Shown here: in pieces, positions 23,153-33,230 of the stretch
Numbering within the stretch: position 1 is the stretch's first letter
Layout: every line of letters begins with the position of its first letter
Assembly: GCA_031216915.1 (NCBI GenBank)
Contig: CM062292.1
Location: 7,069,920-7,133,919, forward strand
Direction: 5' to 3'
From: Pictodentalium vernedei
Taxonomy: Eukaryota > Mollusca > Scaphopoda > Dentaliida > Dentaliidae
Length of the DNA stretch: 64,000 bases
Made by a program: the position numbers and the translations under genes
The notes under the pieces: model-generated
Told to the model about the DNA's origin: nothing
The model's database searches: none
The model's input: only the letters and a program-made list of their open reading frames with translations

Positions 23153-26100
23153 TTAAGGGGTCGTCCAACCTAACTTTGGTCAATTTGCTGACATTTTTCC
23201 CACTGCCCCAGAAACAGATAAGAGAAGTAAGGAAAGGCAAATTATATATCAAAATAATGAGTAAAGGGCATAAAAAAGGTACATATATTTTTCTTCAAGA
23301 AATAAAGTTAATTTTATGATTTTGAAGAACATTAATTTGTCAATGGCATAAGTAACGAACCCGTAAAACCACAAAATGATCGGTTATTCGAAAGCCTTGT
23401 CCTCAATGTAATGATAACATACTACAAACTAAGAGAAAGCATTTTTATGACACACACTCTGGTGTGTTTTGACGTTGCAATACTGCCAACACACATTTTA
23501 GATGTTCCGGATGTGGCCATGTTTTTATGATGTTTATTCTGGTCATGTGATTACAATGTGGTCTTGCAGGAATACTTATTTTGGGCGATCGTAAGAATGA
23601 ACGAACGTGATCACGCCCTTTATTTGTTCGAGACAATGTATGAGCGGATTTGCAAACAGGTTACAGCAAATACTTGAGCTGTTAATGTCATAACTGCAAA
23701 ATATGGTTTGAAATTCCCTCCAGTGACATCCAGTATTTACAGGCCGTCTAAACTTTTTTGTTCACAAAACATCTGACTTATTACGCACTAAAAAGACAAC
23801 ATGAACCTCTTGTAAAAAAATAACCGAGTGTATAAAATCGATACGACACATAAAATAAGGCAATATTTATAACAAAGTAAGCAAAATGTTTCAGAAATCA
23901 CTTTTTTCTCGAAGTATATTCCAAGTGACCTAGAACTATATTGAGCATATTGATTTCCCCCGATGTTGTGAAGTTATTTACTTCTTAGTGTTGACGTCCG
24001 CAAAGGACCGATTGAAGATGGGTTGAAAATGATGCATTCGCGCTTCTAAATAAGGTGCGATTGGACAATGCTGTGAATGTAGCTATTTCTTGCAATCAAC
24101 CATACCAACACAAGCGTCGATCAGTGTCTTTTTGTCATCGTTTTAGACTGATAAATGTGACAGATCTCCTTTACCGGAAACTATCTCCCAATTTGCATAT
24201 CATAATAAACATAACAGCGGTCAGCGTGACCGTGATGGTCAAAACCCATACGAATTATCGAATCCACGGTCAAAATTAGCCGCAATGGGCATTTAAGGGC
24301 CTTTGTTAGTAATGAAATTTTGTTTATTTTGAAACTTCTCACCTCTGATATTCCTTCAATTCAAATTAAATATACACAAAATGTACATCAAAATGAAGGT
24401 TGGGATGTATAGAACACGAAACACATGTGTACTCAACTCATAATGTCGACTGTAGGCACCACTGGTTCTTGGAAGTCTGCTGCCGTATTCACACCAGAAC
24501 TGATAATTTAATAATATTTCACGAAAACAACTTGTGGCCAAATGTGCTTTACATATTCAAGAACAAGGCTAGGGGATAAAAATTCTTCAAAACACGGCGA
24601 CAGAACTGCATTGGGGAAAATTCCAAAGCCTTTGCTTTTGTTTACGTATGAGTATACTTTCGATTTCCGGTCGACATCATCGGCAGAAAAAACATGTAAA
24701 ACAACGCCGTCTAAAATCAAATAATGAAAAAGATCGCCTTCATACAGTATACTGTTATTAGATTGAGATTGCACAGTTGCCATATTCAATGCAAGGTATC
24801 ATGAGACCTGTTGAAATTTCTTAGAATTACGATTTTGTTTTTCGATGGAAATTCGTGGTAACGAGTGATTTGCGCATGTCTGTCGAGCATGGAAACCATC
24901 TTCAATAAAAAATGCTGACAGTGTTGTCCTTTTCCAAAATGCAGTCCTATCGCTGTATTCGAAAGTGTTTTGTTCTTGGATATATGCAGCACATTTGGCC
25001 ACAAGTTGTTCTGATGAAATATTATTTTATTATCAGTTATGGTGCGGATACGGTAGCAGACTTCCAGGAACCAGTGGTGCCTACAGTCGACTCTATGAGT
25101 TGATTACATATGTGTTTCGTGTTCTATGCATTCCAACCTTCATTTTGATGTATAATTTGTGTATATTTAATCTGAATTTAAGGAATATGAGAGGTGAGAA
25201 TTTCAAAATAAACAAAATTCCATTACTTATATAGGCCCTTGAACAAATGAAATACACGAAATATTCGCAATCTCTTCATTATCCGCGCCGAGTTACTTTT
25301 TAACCTGACACACCAGACCACATGCGTTCAGTTTCGTCTGCGAGCATCATACTGCTTGCAGATGTTTGTGGTAATAGCACGAGAAGGCGAAAGAAACCAA
25401 ATATTTTCCCATCATCTATAAATTAATTAAAATTGATAATTCTGTTTATTTTACTGAAATTATGAATTGATATGGTGAGTGTGTTGTGATTATTATGCCC
25501 CGGACTTGGAAGTTGGAAAGTCAAAGGCGCATATAGGGCGGTGGTGACCTCTGTCCTTTAAACCATACCAGCATTCTTCCTTGTATCTCAACCACTGCTA
25601 CTCCAGTTTGAATGATATTTGGTGTTGTGATTGAGAATCATGGGGAAACGATGCCTGTGTAGCTGCTGTAGCGTGTGTTTCTTCCACACTTTTGTTTCAA
25701 AGTTATGGTCCTTTTTCACTCTTTCGAGTTAGAAAATTTTGTTTATAACTAGTCGATTTGTTACAATTTGTTGGAAAGTGCCTGCTGACACCCTCAATTG
25801 CAACAAAATATTTTTGATGAATATTTTGTTTCCATTACTTATCAAGCAACAGGCTAATGAATATTCTGTAAAGCCATCAATCTGATGTTTGACAATTTTA
25901 TCCCAGCTGTTATGGAGGCTTCTGGAACTCAACATGTTGATTATGGCAGGGTTTTCCTATTCACCCATTAATCGGTAAATTAAGTGTTATAGTTGGAAGT
26001 AAGAAGCATGAAAGGTACAGAACTTGAAGTCTACAACGAATGTTTTGTAATGTAATATGATTTTTGCAGATACTCTTATTTGGAGGATTACCTGTCTGAT

Positions 26101-26472
26101 AGTGTTTGGAACATGTGTGTCGCCAGGATCTTCAAAACGAAAAAAGAGTTAAACTTTGATGAAAAGGCATATGCCATGAGTGCCAGAGGTAGAGACATAC
26201 AAGGGAGGGAGCCCCTCCCCCCTCCCGGGAAATATTTTATCAAATGGAGCTCACTTGGTACCTTTTGGGGACTTCTTTGCGTATTGCGTTCATGAAAAAA
26301 TATGTGAACACCTATGAGTGGGAGAACTGCTGGGTGTGCCCTCCTGATCTCTATATGCCGGTAAGCCTCTTTTGGAAAAGTACATGCAATAATGGTTATG
26401 TAGGGTTGATTTGATGTGTTTTGAAGAAAATCACCTGAAATTTGACCTAAGTTAGGTTGGACGTTCCCTTAA
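23153..26472. mobile_element. 3.3-kb TTAA-bounded inverted-repeat element
   Basis: The left end TTAAGGGGTCGTCCAACC continues TAACTTTGGTCAATTTG. The reverse complement of the right end is TTAAGGGAACGTCCAACC, continuing TAACTTAGGTCAAATTT. This gives about 35-bp inverted repeats with four mismatches or gaps, both beginning with TTAA. No transposase is recognised in the 3.3-kb interior, which includes a foldback (24,295-25,240). It may be a non-autonomous Kolobok- or piggyBac-type element. The inverted ends are seen; that they belong to one element is inferred. Confidence 0.55.
24295..25240. repeat. foldback element with ~340-bp arms
   Basis: Positions 24,295-24,640 match the reverse complement of 24,900-25,240, including AAGGGCCT ends, ATTTTGTTTATTTTGAAA, CACTGGTTCTTGGAAGTCTG and TTGTGGCCAAATGTGC. 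The arms have visibly diverged. The ~260-bp centre encodes nothing. Open frames on both strands mirror one another because of the foldback. Confidence 0.85.
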
Positions 26473-26752
26473 GTCATCTGTGTACTTGTATATATGGTAG
26501 TTATTAGCATACAGCAGCTCTGTCGACTCAAATGTTAATTGTAGTAAAGAGTACGGCTCAGGCAGAGTGCGGGCGACAGGAATCGACGACCATTGTTGGG
26601 GATTTCCCCATATTTCTCTCACGCCTACGATCACATGAAACACCGGAAAAAATCTAATTCGGGTCGTTGATTCCTGACCTCTGTACTCCACCCCCAGCCG
26701 TGTTCTTTCTCAATATCCAACAGTGTTTGCCGTACAAAATAAATCACATGTC
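26473..26752. other. sequence downstream of lectin exon
   Basis: On the minus strand this is the region after the lectin stop codon, possibly 3' UTR. No AATAAA was noticed close to the stop. Confidence 0.3.
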
Positions 26753-26967
26753 TTAAACATCAATCTGACATAGAAAATAATTGCGCTGAGTATCACAAAG
26801 TCCGTCTGCCAGTAAATAGGTTTCTTTCAGAAGCGTAATCATGCAATCTTGATTTCCACCACCAGGTTCATACGAAGATGTCCAAGATAACCAGGTTAGT
26901 GCTTCTCCTTTCCAGTTTACGAACACGTCATTTCCCAAACTGTCGAATCCATCAATAAAGACTAAAT
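26753..26967 (-). CDS. C-type lectin domain, C-terminal exon
   Basis: On the minus strand a strong acceptor (TTTTATTCACAG) precedes 215 nt ending in a TAA stop. The translation is DLVFIDGFDSLGNDVFVNWK, followed by W-x2-W, EPGGGNQDC, LADGLCD and NYFLC. This is the second half of a C-type lectin-like domain with the last three conserved cysteines. The Ca2+/sugar-binding EPN motif reads EPG and WND reads ADG, so classical sugar binding is doubtful. The exon begins in phase 1 and lacks the N-terminal half. The exon at 57,677-57,892 supplies a compatible first half, 30.7 kb upstream in the gene direction. It could also belong to another paralogue or be a relic. Confidence 0.75.
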
Positions 26968-27139
26968 CTGTGAATAAAATCAACAATCGTTCATCATATT
27001 AATATTTATTTGTGAGATATGATTCTCTTTCCCAGAAGTGCTCATTATCTAGCTCGGCCGATATGACTTCCGACTCGGCTGATATGACGCTGATCTCGAC
27101 CGTTATGAACCAAGCCACAGCGGTACCATAGTTAGGGCA

Positions 27140-27314
27140 GGCACTATAGCCCCAAAACATTTTTAACACTGAATTTCCCATAGGCTCCATAGGGTTAGTG
27201 TTAATTGTGAAGCTTACAGCCCCAAAGTGTCTGTAACCTATAGTGACAAACCTGAATGCACTGGGAAGTTCCTATGGGAAATTCAGTGTTAAAAATGTTT
27301 GGGGCTATAGTGCC
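27140..27314. repeat. inverted repeat, ~45-bp arms
   Basis: GGCACTATAGCCCCAAAACA through CCCATAGG (27,140-27,184) pairs with CCTATGGGAAATTCAGTGTT through CTATAGTGCC (27,271-27,314) almost perfectly, with an 86-bp loop. Probably a small foldback or MITE. Confidence 0.88.
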
Positions 27315-27344
27315 TCCACACCATTCCCTATAACCAACTCCTAG

Positions 27345-27655
27345 ATTTCCCTGTCATGACATATTTTTGTGTTTGCAAATTAATTTTTGTTTAGCTTAAA
27401 TATTTTTTGTGTTTTGCAAAATAGAAAAATAATTTGCAAACACAAAAAATATTTTCTTATAAAAATATTTTTTGTGTTTGCAAATTATTTTTACAAAAAA
27501 AATTTCATGACATTAATTTGCAAACACAAATTAATTTTATGAAATCTTTTTTTGTAAAAATAATTTGCAAACACAAAATATATTTTTCTAATAAATATTT
27601 TTTTGTGTTTGCAAATTATTTTTCTATTTTGCAAGTTTTTATTTTATAAGGAAAT
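27345..27655. repeat. TTTTGTGTTTGCAAATT palindromic cluster
   Basis: The motif TTTTTGTGTTTGCAAATTA and its reverse complement TAATTTGCAAACACAAAAA alternate about eight times, producing nested AT-rich hairpins. The 71-codon open frame here is incidental. Confidence 0.85.
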
Positions 27656-28491
27656 ATTTTATATACCCCAGACTTGGATTTTCTCTGGCAAACCAATGTC
27701 TATTGGAGTTTTAGTGTTAATTCAGTTCGCCCAAGTGTCATCGCCTCTTAGCACTGTTTTGTCTCCATAGACAATTCTGGAGGCACTCTGGCGTAATTAC
27801 AACATTTTATTCCAATCTTGTTTTAGGATTTCTTGTTTCTACTTCTCTGCTTTTTAGAAAAGCTAAGAAGAAAAAACAAAATAAAAAAAATTTGATGGCA
27901 GGCGTTGTGGTCTAAATTTCCTTGACAGTTGTTATTTAGGTGTAAAATTATTTAAGATTATATGATTGTCTTTCAATTTTCATATTTTGAAAGGAGTTTT
28001 TTTCAAAATATTAAATTTGATAGAGATGCATACAATATTAACCAAGTGCTCAGAGTAAAAAGAGAAGTGACTCTTGACTCTATTTTACTGATGGGGAGAT
28101 GTAGGAGACGGTGATAAAAAGAGGTTATAGGACTGACCTAACAAACTCGACAAAACTGTCACAGAAGTTTTAACAATTAATACATTTTTATTTAAAGTTA
28201 ATTCAATATATTGTTTTGAACTGAACGTATGTACACCGAGATCTGAGTTTACCTATGCATGAGAAAACCTATGTACATGGAGATGATTGAATAAAACTGA
28301 ATGAAAGTCTTCAGTCTCTCATTTACTCTCTGAAAGAAATAAAACTAAGAACGAACTAAAAAAATCTAACTTGTGTTACATAATGGATTTCTATGACATT
28401 TATATGAATGACTTTAACAAAAAACTAAAAGTCATATTTGAAAAAATTACTTCTATGAGATTGTTTTGACACCCGATATTTATTATCACAG
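27656..28491. other. AT-rich, no recognisable gene
   Basis: AT-rich sequence, downstream of the protease remnant in its reading direction. Nothing recognised. Confidence 0.4.
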
Positions 28492-28866
28492 TTATTTCAA
28501 ATAATGTCTATAAGTTTGCTCAAACCAATGTAGAACATCTCTGTAGTTTTCTTTGAAATATCTTGGATGAAATTTAATAGTAAGAACTGTCTCTAAATCA
28601 TATCCTCTTGCAAGATGATCTAAAGCAAATATACAGTACATTCCACACACAACACTAAAATCACTTTGCAGTCTCATTGTATTTATTGTCCAGGAATCTG
28701 TATTTTTCACTATGAAATTGTATATGTCTCTATCCATTGGTAGTAAACCATATGAATCAAAGTAGATAGCAGAATGATTGTCTTTAAAATATATTGCTAT
28801 CCAATGTCCTCCTGGTTCTTTTGATGAATCTGTGTTCACAGTATATGCTTGTCTATGTTTAGGTTT
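28492..28866 (-). pseudogene. Polinton/Maverick-type cysteine protease remnant
   Basis: The open frame extends from an upstream TGA (28,867-28,869) to the stop at 28,492. It reads TVNTDSSKEPGGHWIAIYF, then YFDSYGLLP, MRLQSDFS and VCGMYCIFALDHLARG. The His (GHW), Asp (YFDS), Gln (LQ) and Cys (CGMYC) of adenovirus-protease-like (C5/ULP-type) enzymes are all present in order. In Polintons this enzyme is thought to process capsid proteins. About 115-125 residues remain and the usual N-terminal part is missing or out of frame, so it is probably a 5'-truncated relic, although its catalytic core is undamaged. The capsid-region fragment at 29,332-29,709 on the same strand supports a Polinton origin. 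Confidence 0.72.
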
Positions 28867-28869
28867 TCA

Positions 28870-29331
28870 TTTTCGTAACAAGGTCTTTTGAACACACTTT
28901 TCCATTTAAAGATGATAACCTTTGAGAACTGTCAAGTATATATTGTAGTTGTATGGTTTCAATCTTCTTAGCCTTTGAAAAGTCTGGCACGGAGCTGTTA
29001 ATCAAGATATGCTGTATAATATGACCAGTCTCTTTTAACTAAATCTGCCCACTTTTGAATGTCTTTTTGGCAGTCTATTTCAAAGTCTATACGAGTACAA
29101 TATTCTAATAAGTCTATTCTTATTGCTCTATTGTGTAGATTATATAGTATTGTCACTGGAAACATGTAAACATTCTGCAGTGTATATATCTAGTTAAATT
29201 GTTGTGTTGGTTCGATTTTCTTCAGATATTTTTCATTTTTTGTTTAATGGATTTTGTCAGTTCTATCACTACACATTCTTGAAATAATGTTTGTATTTTT
29301 TCTTCACACATCTTCCAATGTTCACTCTGAA
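28870..29331 (-). other. degenerate stretch inside the Polinton remnant
   Basis: Minus-strand translation is broken by many stops. Short conceptual pieces (for example SEHWKMCEEKIQTLFQECVV near 29,300) hint at decayed coding sequence, but no domain is recognisable. Confidence 0.35.
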
Positions 29332-29709
29332 TCATCTTGTTAAACAGTCAAATATCACTTCTCTGAATTTGTTGATTTCTGTCTCACTATCAAATTCTGT
29401 ATAGACAACAACATTGATCACCTCTGGGAGGGCTTGAGCAAACTGAAGTTCGAACCTAAGATTATTAGACTTTATAGGGTGAGCCAATGGCCCACTACTT
29501 GATTGGTCAGATGGCAAATCAACCCCACAAAGGGTATGCCATTTTGCATAATCCTGCAAAGATAAATGAAATGTTTGATTTTGTCCAAAATAGCCCACAG
29601 CTTCAAATAATGATAAATGTGAATTGAGATAAAGTCCACCTTCAAAAATCGGTTCAAAGGGACGTGCTTTAATGGAATGTCCACCTGTTGTGATTTCAAA
29701 CTTATTCAA
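29332..29709 (-). pseudogene. Polinton-associated protein, C-terminal fragment (F54H12.2-like)
   Basis: The 125-codon frame contains LNSHLSLFEAVGYFGQNQTF, LSLQDYAKWHTLC and NNLRFELQFAQALPEVINVV followed by VYTEFDSETEINKFREV. This pattern (LxLF..., then LR(F/L)E..FA..LP...VVY.EFD...EI...R.V.D) is, from memory of the family, the C-terminal region of a structural-type protein often found beside Maverick/Polinton genes, including transposon-derived F54H12.2-like proteins. The conserved N-terminal region is not visible upstream, so this is a fragment. The assignment rests on remembered motif resemblance and needs a profile search. Confidence 0.5.
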
Positions 29710-31037
29710 ATTGAAATGCTGAAAATTAAATGGAGTAGTGCTAATATCACAGTGTATAAGCGGAAAATGAAGAAACCAGAAGTTGGTAAGTGCGAGGCGG
29801 AGAATTTTTTCATCGCGAAAAGTAAACGTGTAACGTGTTTCAAATTCAAGACTGTTTTTTTCAAGATTATCGGATTATACGGTGAGTTATTTGCTGAAAC
29901 TGTAAGTACATTTTATTCCACGCATCCAGCATCCACCACGACCCGAAGTTTTCACGACGAAATATTTTACCACACAAAAAAGCTGTTTAATCCTCGAAAA
30001 AAACACAACATTTGCCCCAAAAATTGGCTTCAAATGCTAGTTTTTGCCTCTCACTGTATTGATCACATTCCTACCAATTGCCCAGTGGCAGACTGTTATT
30101 TCCCCGAGATATTTTGATATGCCTCCCTGTTTGTGTATCGCTGGATAAGCCACCGCGTACATTTCTCTGACGACACCCTGTTGTTGATCACTGTCCAGTT
30201 AGTTGTTTCCAGTTGAGATCCTCAACTGCGCACTCGGACAGACAGTGGGGTTCATTCTGATGAGGTCAGACGTGATGTTCTGATTCTCCGTTACCGATAA
30301 AAGTGGCCCTGTGTGCACCAGGTTGGTGCTGTATACAAAACTGACAGACAACTACGGTGTCAGTTTAAAAATATCGGCGGAAACGTTGTCATCAATGAAA
30401 TAAAATCACTCTTTTTTGAATGCCACAGATAATGGGCTTTGAGTTAAATTTTGAATGAGCTCCAAAGTTCGACGGATGTTTATTTCGACAAGAATCTTTG
30501 ACCCGTCTAGTAATCTCAAATTTTAAAAAGTATAATCGACATTTTATTTAATGGTGTCTAATGTCACTGTCAGCATACGTGCTATATCTTGACACAACAT
30601 AAGTATAAAGTCAAGTTTTGCCAATCGTTGATGTTTATGTTGCCCACTTACTGAGGGATTGCACTATAGCGGCGTTGGATACCAGGTCCTATTTTACCAG
30701 TGGAGGAAAACAAGTCTAGCTCAGCAGACATGTGGATCTTTACCTCCCGGGCGTGCCATGGGGATTGGGGTGGGTGGGGTGGAGGTGGGGGTAAGCTATG
30801 CTAACGGATATGTGATTACTTATGTAAAAAGTTTGCTCAGTTTGCACGTTTCAAGTAACATTTGTCATATCGCCACGAAGCCTTGAATTTACTTCACTGT
30901 AAAAAACCCACATGTGCTGCACGCCGAGTTTTCCAATTTGCATGACACATTGTCGTTTCGTATAGGTTCCGGGCACATATCTTGTTTTATATGTAAAAAA
31001 ATGAGTTATGTCTATTTCTATATATTAGGAATTTAGA
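29710..31037. other. no recognisable gene
   Basis: A 146-codon plus-strand frame (29,677-30,117) overlaps the Polinton fragment antisense and shows no domain. The rest is unique-looking with a GT/G-rich patch near 30,765-30,795. Confidence 0.4.
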
Positions 31038-31675
31038 ATGGAAATTCAGTTGAATGAAACGTTTGATGTTGCCCTCTCTATTGAGGATGACGATGAAGAG
31101 GAAGTAATGCAGCCAATCCATCACTGCACGGAATGTACATTTTCAACAAAATATCCCTCGAATCTTGCGAAACATTCGAAGAGACACATGCGCACAAATG
31201 GAGATGCTCCTCATCCAAACCCACCTACTGCAAAGTTCGTTTGTGATAAATGTGGCAAACAGTTAACGAGCAAGTTTGGGATGACTCTTCATACAAAACG
31301 ACACCAAAGACTCTTCGGGTTTTCGTGCACCAAATGTGACAAAAAATTCGACCAACTCTCTGGAATTTTAAAGGCCATATGGCGAGTCATGAGGCAAAAG
31401 AGAAGTATACATGCAATCAATGCGGGAAAATTTATCAGTACAAGTCCAGTTATGTTATCCACATCAGGAAACACAAAACTGATTCTGGTTTTCCCGATTA
31501 CAAGTGTTCGGTGTGCCAATCTGACTTTAAAACAGCCGATAACCTCAAAGACCCAGTTAGAGGGTCACATCAGGGCACACTTTACTGTTGTTCTATGTGC
31601 AATAAGGCATTCCCTTGGAGAAATTCTCTGTCCTACCACATTTCAACGAAACACAGTCAGAAATCTCTGGAGTAA
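31038..31675 (+). pseudogene. C2H2 zinc-finger protein gene with frameshifts
   Basis: An acidic N-terminus (MEIQLNETFDVALSIEDDDE) is followed by C2H2 fingers: CTECTFSTKYPSNLAKHSKR, CDKCGKQLTSKFGMTLHTKR, CTKCDKKFDQLSGIL, CNQCGKIYQYKSSYVIHIRK, CSVCQSDFKTADNLK and CSMCNKAFPWRNSLSYHIST. The first frame is lost within the third finger near 31,370 and resumes one frame over (HMASHEAKEKYTC). It shifts again near 31,550, where the other frame reads TQLEGHIRAH, and back near 31,590. Finger order is preserved across at least three frame changes, so this is a decayed gene or retrocopy, or a poorly resolved sequence. No introns are apparent. Confidence 0.82.
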
Positions 31676-33230
31676 GGAGGTTTCGGCTGGAATTTAGTGC
31701 GAAAAGAACTATTTCAGAATACTGACTACACGTTTGAACGAGAACAGCAAAAATTTTGTAAGGGTGTCGGTAAGCCCATGTCGTCAATAATAACGGCCGA
31801 ACGTGAAATTCCCACAACCAAAGTACCATGCAGATATTACTGTATATTTTAGTGTCGCGGAAACCTTTGGGAGTGTGTGTGTGTGTGGGGAGGGGGATGG
31901 TTCATGGGAGGGGTGGGGGTATTTACCTCCTAATATTTTCTAAAGATTAGTGAAGTTGTCCGAAAAATGTATCGGACGATGCTTATTTACAGTCTATGAG
32001 TAGTGGCATAAAAACCTAGAGGTAATGGACCCCCCCGCCCCTCCCACCCCTTCAAAAAGTCTAAAATTCATAATGCCGTAGTCCCGATTAAACTTGTGGC
32101 GATGTTTGGAGACAGTCCAAAGAAAAAAAAGACACAAAAGAAGAGGTGGACAAACGGATATATTTAGAAGCGAGCCTGGTAAAGAAAAGAGCAGAGAATT
32201 CGAATTTACAGTGTCCAGTAGTCCTCACTTGCGGAGTCGGTCACATCAGCCTTAGACTTGCCGAGAAAACGAGTTCTGGCCCTCATTTTTTCAAAATGTT
32301 CCCGGGGTGACCTCCCCCACCACTGAGGAAGGGATACCCCGTCTCGTGCTCTCCTCCACTGCGCGACTGGTATCATGGTGCGCATCATACTGTCAGCATA
32401 ATTGCATGGTGCCTCCTTGGGATCCGTCCTGATAACCCCCCCCCCCCGCTCCCACCACCACCATCATAATTTTTCGTTGTTAAGCACAGGTGTATGAGTC
32501 GTGGTTGTATCTCCTTTCAGAAAACAAGCACGGTATTTGAGGGCGCATATTTTTTCTGCTATGGAATCTATCGATCATGACAAAGGTCTCTTGTTATTAT
32601 TGATAGACGAGCGTAGCGGAGAGGATATGAATCTTCAATCTTTTTTGTTTACTGATTTAATCGAGTTATGACCCCTTACAGGTGACATCCACAGGGACGT
32701 AACAACGCAAACATATTGAGGGTAGGGGTGGAGGGATGGGGTGTATCAGGGCGGATTCAAGGGTGGACCCAGTTATGCTTACAGTATGATCTACAGCTTC
32801 ATCCAAGTGGTATACAGAGGCGAGGTATAGGGAAGATCGTGATAGGGGATACCGTCCGGGTAGATGTTGAAACAATTGAGGGCAAAAAACACCTCGTTTT
32901 CTCGGCGATTCTGAGTCTTCTTGACCGACTCCCCAGGTGAGGGTAGTTGGACACTGCAAATTCGAATTTTCTGCTCTTTTGTTATCAGGCTCACTTCTTA
33001 ATTTATCCGCTTTGCCCATCTGTTATTTTGTGTTTTGTTTGGGATTGTCTTCAAACATCGCAACGCGATTTATCGGGACCATGAGTTAATAATTTTTCGA
33101 ATTTTGTTTGCCTTTTTGGGGGTGATTTTACTATACTGTGCATCTATCATTCTCCTGTGGAAAATGGTTGCACAATGCATACGAGAACATGCAATTTATT
33201 CGGTAGCCCAAAAACATTAGGTTTCACTAG
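31676..33230. other. no recognisable gene; GT/G-rich patches
   Basis: Contains a (GT)n-G-rich tract at 31,878-31,920, C-runs near 32,030 and 32,435, and a CAGGGCGGATTCAAGGGTGG box near 32,747 that resembles hAT-type ends but lacks a recognised partner. The frames of up to 117 codons show no domain. Confidence 0.4.

Noticed and set aside
29677-30117. 146-codon plus-strand frame
   Set aside because: Its start overlaps the Polinton fragment antisense; no domain or compositional support.
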